64,000 nucleotides of DNA, taken from NCBI GenBank assembly GCA_963695075.1, contig CAVOFR010000001.1, positions 186,001 to 250,000 on the forward strand, given 5' to 3'. Positions 35,903-44,283 of the stretch are shown here, one piece after another (position 1 is the stretch's first letter; every line of letters begins with the position of its first letter). The position numbers and the translations under genes were made by a program. The notes below the pieces were generated by a model. That model saw only the letters and a program-made list of their open reading frames with translations. It was not told the DNA's origin and ran no database searches. The DNA is from CAWCAL01 sp963695075. Lineage in GTDB: Bacteria; Actinomycetota; Acidimicrobiia; Acidimicrobiales; CAWCAL01.

Positions 35903-36388
35903 GTGCGTGACTGGCAGGTCGGCGGAGCCATCGTCGAGTCGGTCGGCGGCGTGCTGATGGTCGAGAACCACCGATGGGACGATCGCGTGGACTGGAGCCC
36001 GCCCGGAGGCGTGATCGACGAGGGTGAATCGATGATCGACGGGCTCGCGCGCGAGGTCAACGAAGAAACCGGGATCACCGTGCACCGATGGCTTGGCCCG
36101 GTCTACGAGATCGAGGTGATCGCTCCCGATCTGCAGTGGAGGCTACGAGTCGAGGCCTACCTGGCCGCCGACTTCGACGGTGAACTCGAGGTCAGCGACC
36201 CCGACGGCATCGTCACCACGGCCGAGTATTGCGCGGGCTCCGTGCTCGAGGAGCGTCTCCACGGTAGTCCGCGATGGGTGTCCGAACCGCTCACGGATTT
36301 CCTACTGGAGCGATGGTCCGGCGCTCGCTCGTACCGCTACCGGCTCGAAGGGGTCGATCTCGCCTCGATGCGCGTGACCCGGGAATGA
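35903..36388 (+). CDS. NUDIX hydrolase
   Basis: The 161-residue protein has a complete NUDIX box (G-x5-E-x7-REVxEExGI, residues 36-58) that holds Mg2+ for hydrolysis of a nucleoside diphosphate linked to another group. The lead GGAIVESVGGVLMVEN and a C-terminal helix region are ordinary. The substrate is not predictable. It starts 34 bp after the esterase gene and may be cotranscribed. Confidence 0.9.
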   Translation: MRDWQVGGAIVESVGGVLMVENHRWDDRVDWSPPGGVIDEGESMIDGLAREVNEETGITVHRWLGPVYEIEVIAPDLQWRLRVEAYLAADFDGELEVSDPDGIVTTAEYCAGSVLEERLHGSPRWVSEPLTDFLLERWSGARSYRYRLEGVDLASMRVTRE

Positions 36389-36596
36389 GGGGTCCAGGTC
36401 CGATCCTGACGGTCACATCGGAACCGTATGCCTGTACAGTGCACGCGAATGACTCCCGGATCGTCCCGTCTGGTGGCCGTGGTCCTGCTCGGATCATCGA
36501 CGTCGTGGCCGCCGACGTGCATTGTCGGCGCCGGTTCGGTGTGCGACACTGGTCCGGAAGGCGATGTACCACGAGCAGCTGTGAGGGGGAGCGCCT

Positions 36597-36965
36597 GTGC
36601 CGCTGAGTGAGGACGAGCAGAGGATCTTCTCCGACATCGCGCAGAGTCTCAACGAGACGGATCCTGAACTGGTGCGCGAGCTCGGAGCCAAGACGCTCTA
36701 CACGTACGCGCGGCGCAACATCCTCTGGGCTACGGCGGGGTTCCTGGTCGGTGCAGTGCTCCTCGTCCTCTTGCTGTCGGTGCATTTCGTGGCCGCATTC
36801 GTCGGATTCCTGGTGATGTTCGGCGCGTCGCTCGTCATCGTGCGCAACACCCGTGTCATCGGCCGAGCCGGCATCGAGGACGTGACCCAGGCCCTTCGCA
36901 CCGGCAGCTTTCGTGGCTACCTCGGTTCGCAGCGCCGAACCGACGTGGAGACCGACGAGGACTGA
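36597..36965 (+). CDS. DUF3040 membrane protein
   Basis: The 122-residue protein begins with the DUF3040 signature MPLSEDEQRIFSDIAQSL, has two close membrane segments (about 42-60 and 63-81) and a basic/acidic tail. DUF3040 proteins are an actinobacterial family of unknown function, often near division or wall genes. GTG 36597 follows GAGGGGGAGC. The 208 bp upstream holds no gene and should carry its promoter. It converges with the transglutaminase gene. Confidence 0.85.
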   Translation: MPLSEDEQRIFSDIAQSLNETDPELVRELGAKTLYTYARRNILWATAGFLVGAVLLVLLLSVHFVAAFVGFLVMFGASLVIVRNTRVIGRAGIEDVTQALRTGSFRGYLGSQRRTDVETDED

Positions 36966-36983
36966 TCGTCCGGTCGATCGGCG

Positions 36984-39254
36984 TCAGGAGTTCGGTGGTG
37001 GGGGCCCGGGAAGTCGGGGGTCCACCCACGTTCGGAGTCGGACCCCCGGGGGGAAGTCCCTGTACAGGTGGGCCCGAAGCGCCCCCGAGGCGGCTTCGGC
37101 CGCTTCCGCCCGATGGGTGTCGAGACGATCGCCCGGGGCGTAGGACGCTTCTGCGCTGAGCGAGGCCAGCCGGTCCAGGTCGGCGCCTGCCTTGCCGAGA
37201 TCACGATGGACGCGGGCGGAGAACTCGAGATGGGTTTCGCTCGGCCGGGAAGGGACACCGGAAAGGCGGAGGTCGGCGTCTACGCGCTGCCACGCCTTCT
37301 CGATTCGGATTCGCGGTTCATCTTCCAGGAGGCGGCGACGACCGTGGTGCCGGATCCACCAGAGAGAGGCGACATAGAGCAATGCGGCCGTGGCGAGCCC
37401 GACGGCCAGCAGGGCCAGAGTGGTGGTCCAGCTGCCACCGGCGATGTCCCCGCTCGAGGTCGCGACGGGGCTCTGATCCTCGACGGCCCGGGTCCGGGGA
37501 GGCGTGGTGGCGGTCGGATTGGTCGGGTCGGCGGACGGCACCGACGTCGGCGTCGGGAGTCCGGGCCCGACCCCGGGTGAGACGTCCTGTGCGGCGTCTA
37601 TCGAGTTGATGGCCGTCGAGGCCGGATTCCCACGACCGGGGGTCGGCTCGAAATGGGACCAGCCGACGCCGGCCAGATAGACCTCAGGCCAGGCGTGAGC
37701 ATGCCGGCCGCGCACGATGTACTCGCCGGGCACGTCGGTCGGATCGCCGGTGGTGAAACCGACGGCGACGCGGCTGGGGAGCCCCAATGATCGGGCCATG
37801 GCGGCGAAGGTGGTGGCGAACTGTTCGCAGTAGCCCCGGCGGACCTCGAGGAAGTCTTCGATCCGGTTGAAGCTGTGACCCGACGAAACCGTGATGTCGT
37901 AGGTGAACGCTCGGAGGTAGGACTGCAGGGCGATGGCCTGTTCGTACGGTGACGCTGCACCGGCGGCCACGTCTCGTGCGGCATCCGCAACAGCCGGGCT
38001 GAAGTCAGATGGCAGCTGGGTGAATCGATCCAGGACCTCGTCGGGGATCGCCCGGTCAGCCGCCGCGACAGCGGTGGCACTGTCGGCCCGGGGGATCTGC
38101 GACCTGATGCTGTAGCTGTGACCGGCAAGCTCGTCCTGTTCGTCGGCGAGGAGCAGGGTGCTGCTCACCGGATCGAACAACAGGTCGAGGTCGCTGTCGG
38201 CCGCGACCGGGTCGAAGGCAGCCGGTACCCAGTCATCGGCCAAAGCGGTGATGTCGAACGTCTGAGCCGTGAGAGAGCTGGCGGCCACGACCGAGTCGTC
38301 CGATGCCGGGAGCTCGCCTGTGACCTCGTCGAACCCCCGCTCGAGCCGCCATCGGTCGTTCTCGAAGAGATCGAGGGCCATGAGTCGCCAGTAAGAAGGT
38401 GTATCGGTGGTCACCCGGAAGAGCTCGATGTCGGACTGGTTCACGAGACGAGCCTGGATGTCGACCAACGGGCTCACGGCGTTGCGCGGCGTCGAGTCGC
38501 CGGGTCCGCCGCGAACATCGAGCACAGGGTCGGCCTCGGCGCCCGGGAGAAGCGGCGCAGCGACGGCCCCAGCGACGACGACCGGCAGCAGCATCAGGCC
38601 GGCGGTCAGCATCGTGTGCCGCACGCCACGCCTGGTCTGTCCCGCCAGCCAGGTCGTCTCGGATGCCGTTCTTCCCATCCGCTCGACCACGACGAAGAGA
38701 CCGGCGGCGGCGACGAAGATCGCCCCATGGAGGATGGCGGCGCCGTCGCCGGTCTTCGGTCCGAGCACGCCGTTGTAGGCGACCAGGGCGAACGCCGGTA
38801 CGAGGGCCTCGATCGGCGAGCGGGATCGGAATGCCTCCCAGTCGGAGAGGACGGCGATCAGCCAGGCTCCGATCGCGGCGGCCACGATGTAGCCGGGTAT
38901 GGGCTCGACCGGCGCGCCGGCATCCTGGAAGAGGAACCACGCCTGGTCGAGATCGGCCCCGGCCTCACCGGCGGTCGTCGACGTGGGGACACCGAACCAC
39001 AGGGTGTCCGCGTACAGCGTCCAGACGATGAGGAAGCCGCCGGTGATCGCCGAGCCTGCGGTCGCGACGATCGCTCCGACGTTGCGTCGTCTGCCGATGG
39101 CGAGGACCAGGTGGGTCGCGAGGAGGACCGGGACGGTGGTCCGGAGGGGACTGGAGGTGAGGAAGAGGCGATCAAGTCCGATGATGGCGACGCTGTTGAC
39201 ACCGACCAGGGCGAGTTCTGCGGCCAGGTCGTGACGAGCGGTGGTCCGACTCAC
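36984..39254 (-). CDS. TgpA-like transmembrane transglutaminase
   Basis: The 756-residue protein has five to six N-terminal membrane helices (DUF3488 region), a large extracytoplasmic part, and a transglutaminase core with C476 (VRRGYCEQFATTFAAMARSLG), the His of GRHAHAWPEVYL and the acidic WSHFEPTPGRG. A further helix (LALLAVGLATAALLYVASLWW) and a C-terminal DUF4129-like cytoplasmic end follow. It is the third gene of a moxR-DUF58-transglutaminase operon, an arrangement common in Actinobacteria and Pseudomonas. GTG 39254 overlaps the DUF58 stop (GTGA), which fixes the start; the frame is open 20 codons further up. Confidence 0.9.
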   Translation of the reverse strand: MSRTTARHDLAAELALVGVNSVAIIGLDRLFLTSSPLRTTVPVLLATHLVLAIGRRRNVGAIVATAGSAITGGFLIVWTLYADTLWFGVPTSTTAGEAGADLDQAWFLFQDAGAPVEPIPGYIVAAAIGAWLIAVLSDWEAFRSRSPIEALVPAFALVAYNGVLGPKTGDGAAILHGAIFVAAAGLFVVVERMGRTASETTWLAGQTRRGVRHTMLTAGLMLLPVVVAGAVAAPLLPGAEADPVLDVRGGPGDSTPRNAVSPLVDIQARLVNQSDIELFRVTTDTPSYWRLMALDLFENDRWRLERGFDEVTGELPASDDSVVAASSLTAQTFDITALADDWVPAAFDPVAADSDLDLLFDPVSSTLLLADEQDELAGHSYSIRSQIPRADSATAVAAADRAIPDEVLDRFTQLPSDFSPAVADAARDVAAGAASPYEQAIALQSYLRAFTYDITVSSGHSFNRIEDFLEVRRGYCEQFATTFAAMARSLGLPSRVAVGFTTGDPTDVPGEYIVRGRHAHAWPEVYLAGVGWSHFEPTPGRGNPASTAINSIDAAQDVSPGVGPGLPTPTSVPSADPTNPTATTPPRTRAVEDQSPVATSSGDIAGGSWTTTLALLAVGLATAALLYVASLWWIRHHGRRRLLEDEPRIRIEKAWQRVDADLRLSGVPSRPSETHLEFSARVHRDLGKAGADLDRLASLSAEASYAPGDRLDTHRAEAAEAASGALRAHLYRDFPPGVRLRTWVDPRLPGPPPPNS

Positions 39255-40435
39255 GATGGTCTGCTTCCGGACCGGCTGAGCCGGGCGCGGGCGACTTCGA
39301 TCGACCGGTCCCACGCTGTCGCGAAGGTCTCGTGCGGGCCTACGACCACGGCGTCCGGATCGGACGCGATGACATCGGGATCGTCGCCGACACCCTGGAA
39401 GAGTACGGGCCGCACGGCGCCGAATCGAGGTCGCAGACGACCAGGGAGATCGCGGTCCTCAGGCCGGAACCGAGCGATCATGACCAGGGTGCCGCCACCT
39501 TTCGACTGCCCGAGCCGCTCGGCCAGTCCTCGGATACTGCGGTGGGGAGTGGGTGCGACGATGGCCAGGTAGTCCATGATCGCCTCGATGGCCAAGGGCC
39601 CGGCCACGAAGCCGGTGTCGTAGCCGTCCGTGCTCACCAGCCGGACCAGGTCATCCCGCTGGCGGTGGACGACGCTGGCGGCGGCCGACACCGCCCGTTC
39701 GAAGATCGTGTCGCCCATCGTCTCGCTCCGGGCGTCGAGCAGGACGGTCGTTCGGCGCTGCCAGGGCAGTTCGTCCTGTCTGACGATGAGCTCGTCCCGG
39801 CGAGCCGAGGCGCGCCAGCTGACGCGGCGCAGGTCATCGCCGGGCACATACGGTCGCAGGGCGTAGAGGTCGTCACCGACATCACCGAGCCGATGGCGGT
39901 GATCGCGACCCGAGAGGGGATCGTGGCCGCTGGTGAGGGGCACACGGCTCAGCTCATCGACGCGGGGGAGCACGGTCAGGACGTCGAGTCCCGTCACGGT
40001 GCTGCGGCGACGGGTGAGCCCGAAGGGATCCCCGTGTTCCACGCGTAGCGGGCCGACCGTCAGGATGCCGCGCCGCTCGGTCGGCAGGCGATAGACCGCC
40101 CGCGACCGCGATCCGGGACCGAGTGGAGCCAGCCGCACCGACGCTCCGCCGGTGGATTCGACCTCGTCGTCGATGCGGAGGACGGGTGTCCGGCGCCGCC
40201 CGACGTTGGTCACGTCCAGGGCTGCCTGGCTCGGGTCACCGAGGTGGACCCGGCTGGGCTGAATCGTCCGTGTGACCCGGAGTCGGGGCCGGGTCCTGTG
40301 GTTCACGACGAGGGAGGCGACGAGCAGACCGACGAGGGCGATGCCCACGACCGATACCTCGAGCAGGGCGAGCAGTCGACCGGCTATGAGGAAGACGAGC
40401 CCGAGGAGCACGGCGCCCCAGCCCGTTCGGGTCAC
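39251..40435 (-). CDS. DUF58 (von Willebrand-like) membrane protein
   Basis: The 394-residue protein has two N-terminal membrane segments, a beta-rich domain and the DUF58 core LRPYVPGDDLRRVSWRASARRDELIVRQDE, followed by a vWA-like fold (TTVLLDARSETM). DUF58 proteins work with MoxR ATPases, possibly in metal insertion or protein maturation. It begins 25 bp after moxR and overlaps the transglutaminase gene. Confidence 0.9.
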   Translation of the reverse strand: MTRTGWGAVLLGLVFLIAGRLLALLEVSVVGIALVGLLVASLVVNHRTRPRLRVTRTIQPSRVHLGDPSQAALDVTNVGRRRTPVLRIDDEVESTGGASVRLAPLGPGSRSRAVYRLPTERRGILTVGPLRVEHGDPFGLTRRRSTVTGLDVLTVLPRVDELSRVPLTSGHDPLSGRDHRHRLGDVGDDLYALRPYVPGDDLRRVSWRASARRDELIVRQDELPWQRRTTVLLDARSETMGDTIFERAVSAAASVVHRQRDDLVRLVSTDGYDTGFVAGPLAIEAIMDYLAIVAPTPHRSIRGLAERLGQSKGGGTLVMIARFRPEDRDLPGRLRPRFGAVRPVLFQGVGDDPDVIASDPDAVVVGPHETFATAWDRSIEVARARLSRSGSRPS

Positions 40436-40460
40436 GGCCTCGCTGGCCGAGGTCGGACGG

Positions 40461-41438
40461 TCACGTCGGTGCGGGTCCGGCGGGCACCGGTACCTGGCGG
40501 AGGACGTCCTCGAGCACCGTGTCGGCGACGACGCCGGAGAGCTGTGCCTCGGGCCGGACCAGGAGTCGATGGCTCAAAACGGGCGAGGCGACAGCCTTGA
40601 CGTCGTCGGGCAGGACGTAGTCTCGGCCGGCCCGCGCGGCTCGGGCTCGGCAGACGCGCTGGAGGCTGAGGGATGCCCGAGGAGATATCCCGAGCGCGAG
40701 CTGGGGGTGTCGTCTCGTGGCATCGGCGAGATCGACGATGTACTGCTGAACCGGTTCGGACACGTGCACGTTGCGGGCCGTCTCGGCCATCGCTGCGACC
40801 GCATCGCGGCCGATGACCGGGCTCAGGTCGTCGAGGGTCGAGTGGTTGCCGTGAGCACGCAGGATGTCGAGCTCGGCCGAGCGACTCGGATAGCCGACGG
40901 AGATGCGCATCAGGAATCGATCGAGCTGGCTCTCCGGGAGCGGGTAGGTGCCCTCGTGCTCGATCGGGTTCTGGGTGGCGATCACCATGAAGGGCTCGGG
41001 AAGCGTGGTGGTCTTGCCATCCGTCGTGACCTGGCGCTCGGCCATCGATTCGAGGAGGGCCGCCTGGGTCTTCGGCGATGCCCGGTTGATCTCGTCGGCC
41101 AGCACGATGTTGGCGAAGACGGGACCCGGTCTGAAGTCGAAGGTGCTGTCGTTCCGGTTCCAGACGGTTACGCCGATCACGTCACTGGGTAGGAGATCGG
41201 GTGTGAACTGGATCCGACCGAATGACGCATCCACCGACCGTGACAGTGCCTTGGCGAGGCTGGTCTTGCCGACGCCGGGAGCGTCCTCGATCAGCAGGTG
41301 ACCCTCTGCGATCATGCAGAGGACCAGGAGCTCGATCACGTCGCGCTTGCCCTGGATCACGGCCCCGATGTTGTGGGCGACGGCGTCGAAGAGATCGGAG
41401 AAGGTGACCGGTCGCTGGTCGGTGGTTTCGGCTGTCAT
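40461..41438 (-). CDS. MoxR-family AAA+ ATPase
   Basis: The 325-residue ATPase has Walker A APGVGKTSLAKAL (P-loop 55-60), Walker B (NIVLADEINRASPKTQAALLESMAERQVT), sensor 1 (FMVIATQNPIEHEGTYPLPESQLDRF) and the C-terminal lid with GISPRASLSLQR. MoxR proteins act as chaperones with vWA partners such as the DUF58 protein encoded next. It heads the operon; the 82-bp gap to the divergent ROK gene contains the promoters. Confidence 0.93.
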   Translation of the reverse strand: MTAETTDQRPVTFSDLFDAVAHNIGAVIQGKRDVIELLVLCMIAEGHLLIEDAPGVGKTSLAKALSRSVDASFGRIQFTPDLLPSDVIGVTVWNRNDSTFDFRPGPVFANIVLADEINRASPKTQAALLESMAERQVTTDGKTTTLPEPFMVIATQNPIEHEGTYPLPESQLDRFLMRISVGYPSRSAELDILRAHGNHSTLDDLSPVIGRDAVAAMAETARNVHVSEPVQQYIVDLADATRRHPQLALGISPRASLSLQRVCRARAARAGRDYVLPDDVKAVASPVLSHRLLVRPEAQLSGVVADTVLEDVLRQVPVPAGPAPT

Positions 41439-41520
41439 GGGGCTCCTGCGTCGGCGCTCCGCCCAGGCTAGGGGGCCGGAACGCCCCCGCGTAGCCGGTG
41501 GTGTCGGCTAGAAACGCCCG

Positions 41521-42405
41521 ATGGGAGAGATCGCGCTCGCCGTCGACGTCGGAGGGACCAAGATCGAGGCGGCTCTCGTCGATCGACAAGGCGTGGTGAC
41601 CCGCAGGGACAGGATCGAGACGGCGGGCATCGATGGTGAAGCGCTGTTCGCTGCCGTCGCCGGGTTGCTCGGGCCTTACCAGGATGGATCGATCTCCGTC
41701 TGTGGTGTCGGGTGCGGGGGTCCGATGACCGACGGCGGGGCGTCGGTCTCACCACTCAACATTCCGCAATGGCGGCGGTTCCCGCTCCGGGACCGGCTGG
41801 CCGACGTTCTCGGCGTCGAGGTCCGTGTCGACAACGACGCCAAGGCCTTGGCTCTCGCCGAGGGCTGGATCGGGGCCGCGGTCGGTGTGCGGAACTACAT
41901 CGCGATGGTCGTCTCCACCGGGGTCGGTGGCGGAATCGTGCTCGACGGTCGCCTGCTGGACGGCAGCACGGGCAACGCCGGGCACATCGGCCACGTCGTC
42001 GTCGAACCGGATGGCTTCCTGCTTCCGCACCACGTGCGCGGCGTCCTCGAGGGTGAGGCGTCGGGCACGGCGATCGCCGCGATGACGGGCCGGCCGCCGG
42101 CCGAGGCGACGCCCGAGGTGATCACCCGGGCTGGCACGGTCGTCGGTCGAGCCGTCGGCTCGGTGGCCAATCTCCTGGACCTACGCCTCGCGGTGGTGGC
42201 CGGGTCGGTGGCTCTGGGTTTCGGCGCGCCGTTCTTCGCCGCGGCTCAGGCCGAGATCGACCGAATCACCGACCTGGACTTCTCCAGGGGGACGCGGATC
42301 GTCCCGTCCGGGTTGGGGGATCAGGGTCCGCTGGTCGGCGCGGCGGCCGTGGCGTATCGGGGACTGGGCTTCGATCCGATCGCAGACCGCGCACTGCATG
42401 GTTGA
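41521..42405 (+). CDS. ROK-family protein without the zinc motif
   Basis: The 294-residue protein has the ROK ATP-binding lead AVDVGGTKIEAALVD (7-21), VDNDAKALALAEGWIG and STGVGGGIVLDG, and the HIGHVVVEPDG histidine loop (155-165). The following zinc motif CxCGxxGCxE, present in the window's glucokinase, is replaced by FLLPHHVRGVLEGEASG, with no cysteine. It may still be a sugar kinase, but the substrate pocket must be different. The start is the ATG at 41521, divergent from moxR. Confidence 0.85.
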   Translation: MGEIALAVDVGGTKIEAALVDRQGVVTRRDRIETAGIDGEALFAAVAGLLGPYQDGSISVCGVGCGGPMTDGGASVSPLNIPQWRRFPLRDRLADVLGVEVRVDNDAKALALAEGWIGAAVGVRNYIAMVVSTGVGGGIVLDGRLLDGSTGNAGHIGHVVVEPDGFLLPHHVRGVLEGEASGTAIAAMTGRPPAEATPEVITRAGTVVGRAVGSVANLLDLRLAVVAGSVALGFGAPFFAAAQAEIDRITDLDFSRGTRIVPSGLGDQGPLVGAAAVAYRGLGFDPIADRALHG

Positions 42406-42422
42406 TCTCCCGGCTCGAATCC

Positions 42423-42428
42423 TACGAT
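42423..42428 (+). promoter_or_regulatory. -10 hexamer TACGAT for a leaderless small ORF
   Basis: TACGAT is 6 nt before ATG 42435, identical in sequence and spacing to the -10 of the mannosyltransferase gene at 32898. Confidence 0.5.
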
Positions 42429-42434
42429 GAGCGC

Positions 42435-42563
42435 ATGCACCCCGTAGCCTTCCCCATCCTCGGTCCCGCACCGATGTCGCCGACGGGTAGCGCACAGTCC
42501 CCCTCGTTCCGGACCGACGATCCCGGTACTGATTCCTCGATCGAGGAACGGAGTCGAGCGTGA
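42435..42563 (+). CDS. Possible 42-residue leaderless small protein
   Basis: ATG 42435 opens a 42-codon frame (MHPVAFPILGPAPMSPT... to ...SIEERSRA). Two things support translation: TACGAT exactly 6 nt upstream, and a 4-base GTGA overlap between its stop and the GTG start of the 78-aa gene. The peptide is Pro/Ser-rich, with no membrane segment and no recognised domain. It might be a real small protein or only a coupling device that brings ribosomes to the next start. The perfect palindrome 42533-42548 lies within its 3' end. Confidence 0.45.
   Translation: MHPVAFPILGPAPMSPTGSAQSPSFRTDDPGTDSSIEERSRA
42533..42548. promoter_or_regulatory. Perfect 16-bp palindrome before the 78-aa gene
   Basis: TTCCTCGATCGAGGAA is a perfect palindrome ending 11 bases upstream of GTG 42560. 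It could be an operator for the 78-aa gene or a coding coincidence inside the small ORF. As RNA it would form an 8-bp arm with almost no loop. Confidence 0.45.
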
Positions 42564-42796
42564 TCATCGCCGTTCTCCGCCGTCCCGACCTCTGGTTCAC
42601 GGCGTTGCGCCAGCTGCGCCGCTCGATGGCCCCCGGCTTCTGGCGGGATTGGCCCTTCATCCCTCGACCGGACTCCGCCTACCTGCGATTCCGGTCCGTG
42701 ACCATGTACGGCGACGCCGCCCGACGCCCGGGTGGAGGCGATGTGATCAGCTATCTCGAATGGTGCCGATCCGTCGAACCGCTGCTGGAGCCCTGA
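42560..42796 (+). CDS. Small conserved actinobacterial protein, unknown
   Basis: The 78-residue protein has a recognisable lead, RRPDLWFTALRQLRRSMAPGFW, and PRPDSAYLRFRSVTMYGD followed by YLEWCRSVEPL. Proteins with this PDLW...ALRQ and DPAYLRFR pattern are widespread in Actinobacteria as I recall, without known function. GTG start, coupled by GTGA to the small ORF before it. It is followed by GC-rich direct repeats. Confidence 0.75.
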   Translation: MIIAVLRRPDLWFTALRQLRRSMAPGFWRDWPFIPRPDSAYLRFRSVTMYGDAARRPGGGDVISYLEWCRSVEPLLEP

Positions 42797-42859
42797 GGCC
42801 GGCCCGAGCGGCCGGTCGGCGAAGCCGATGTGAGCGGGGAGGCCGGCCCGAGCGGCCGG
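42795..42859. repeat. Two 21-bp direct repeats, each a hairpin
   Basis: GAGGCCGGCCCGAGCGGCCGG occurs at 42795-42815 and again at 42839-42859, 44 bp apart. Each copy contains CCGGCC and GGCCGG around CGAGC, so each can form a 6-bp GC stem. They follow the 78-aa gene and precede HNH, so they probably act as a terminator region. Confidence 0.75.
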
Positions 42860-42923
42860 CCCGAGGAGTCTGAGTCGGGATTTCGCGGGCCGCCGGGGCG
42901 CGTGGCCGATAATCTCGGGCGCC

Positions 42924-43424
42924 ATGGGCCGGTCCCTTGTGCTCAACGCCACCTACGAGCCGCTGTGCGTCGTCAGTCAGCGCCGCGCGGTCGTGCTGGT
43001 CCTGGGCGACAAGGCCGATGTCGTCCATGAGACGGGAGCGGTCCTGCACAGCGAGCAGCTGAGTGTCGCCGTGCCATCGGTGGTGCGGCTGCGGTACTTC
43101 GTGCGGGTGCCATTCCGCCGCCGTGCCCCGCTCACCCGACGGGCGATCTTTCTTCGCGACGGGCATCGGTGCCAGTACTGTCGCCGCCCGGCGGAAAGCA
43201 TCGACCACGTCGTGCCGCGGAGCCGAGGAGGCGCGCACTCATGGCCCAACGTCGTCGCGGCCTGTCGCCGCTGCAACGCCCAGAAGCGTGACCGACTCCT
43301 GACCGAGACGTCCATGCGGCTTCTGGCCGAGCCCCGCGAGCCGGATCGTCTCAGCTGGGTCCGGGTAGCGGCTTCAGCGAGCGTGCCGGAGCACTGGGAG
43401 CCGTACCTGGCCGAGTCGGCCTGA
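42924..43424 (+). CDS. HNH endonuclease family protein
   Basis: The 166-residue protein begins RSLVLNATYEPLCVVSQRRAVVLV, the usual lead of a widespread stand-alone HNH family, and has the nuclease fold DGHRCQYCRRPAESIDHVVPRSRGGAHSWPNVVAACRRCNAQK with two CxxC zinc knuckles, the DH pair and the Asn of the motif. The cellular role of this family is not settled. TAATCT stands 8 nt before the ATG (leaderless). Confidence 0.9.
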   Translation: MGRSLVLNATYEPLCVVSQRRAVVLVLGDKADVVHETGAVLHSEQLSVAVPSVVRLRYFVRVPFRRRAPLTRRAIFLRDGHRCQYCRRPAESIDHVVPRSRGGAHSWPNVVAACRRCNAQKRDRLLTETSMRLLAEPREPDRLSWVRVAASASVPEHWEPYLAESA

Positions 43425-43427
43425 TCG

Positions 43428-44072
43428 TTGCCGGCCTGGAGGGTCGAGCGGCTCCGGGGCCCGGTGGCCGACCTCGTGACAGCGGCGGAGGCACCGCGTC
43501 ATCAGACAGAGGGACGGAAGCTCCTGCTGTGCGAGCCGACCGACCGGGCCTTGGTCCTGGGGAGCTCCCAACCCGAGCCGTCCGAGGACCTCATCGACGC
43601 ACCGGTGCTCCGTCGTCGCACCGGTGGTGGTGCCGTCTGGATCGAGCCGGGAGCCCAGACCTGGCTCGAGGTCATGATTCCGGCCGAGGATGTGTTGTGG
43701 GATGACGACCTGAGTCGTTCCTTCGACTGGCTGGGCCGGGTGATCGCCGACGCGCTCCGCATGCTCGGACATGAGCCGGTGGTCCACGGGGGGGCGGCCC
43801 GACCGGGCCGGTGGGGGACCACGGTCTGCTTCGCCGGCCTGGGGCCCGGCGAGATCTCGGTGGCGGATCGCAAAGTGGCGGGGATGAGCCAACGCCGCAA
43901 CCGGGCCGGGGCCCGATTCAGCGTGGCGCTCCTGCATCGCGTCGACCTCGCGCCCTACGGACGGGCCTTCGGACTCTCGACCGAAGCGCTGTGGTCGATC
44001 GGTGCGGCGGTGGGTGCCGTCGACGCGGACGGCCTGGACGAGGCCGTCCGCGCTGCCGTGACGACCGTCTGA
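43428..44072 (+). CDS. Lipoate-protein ligase A / lipoyl transferase-like protein
   Basis: The 214-residue protein has the biotin/lipoate ligase fold: ALVLGSSQP, the RRTGGGAVWIEPG loop, and the lipoyl-contact lysine in ADRKVAGMSQRRNR. It is short, without the accessory C-terminal domain of E. coli LplA, so it could be a catalytic-domain-only ligase, an amidotransferase, or a protein acting on another acyl group. TTG at 43428 is the start, 3 bases after the HNH stop. Confidence 0.8.
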   Translation: MPAWRVERLRGPVADLVTAAEAPRHQTEGRKLLLCEPTDRALVLGSSQPEPSEDLIDAPVLRRRTGGGAVWIEPGAQTWLEVMIPAEDVLWDDDLSRSFDWLGRVIADALRMLGHEPVVHGGAARPGRWGTTVCFAGLGPGEISVADRKVAGMSQRRNRAGARFSVALLHRVDLAPYGRAFGLSTEALWSIGAAVGAVDADGLDEAVRAAVTTV

Positions 44073-44146
44073 CCGAGTCCGGGACGCAGAGCCGGCGCCC
44101 CGCGTCGGGGCCTCGGCCCATTTTTTCCCCGTTTTCGGACGACTGG

Positions 44147-44207
44147 TGGGGATAATGGGAGAAAATGGGAGAGAAGTGTTGACAAGTGGGGAGAAGTGGG
44201 GAATAGT
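44147..44207 (+). promoter_or_regulatory. mraZ promoter inside a ladder of MraZ TGGG boxes
   Basis: TGGG occurs at 44147, 44156, 44166, 44187 and 44197, with weaker TGTT and TGAC at 44177 and 44207, giving a period of about 10 bp. MraZ is known to bind TGGGN direct repeats separated by 5 nt upstream of its own gene. A consensus -35 TTGACA (44179-44184) and AATAGT (44202-44207) 17 bp later lie within the ladder, so MraZ binding should block this promoter. Confidence 0.85.
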
Positions 44208-44283
44208 GACCGAAACGTGAACGTCAAGGAGGGGTCCTCGACGGGACCGGGCAACGCAGGCCACGCGATGCCGGAAAGACAGC

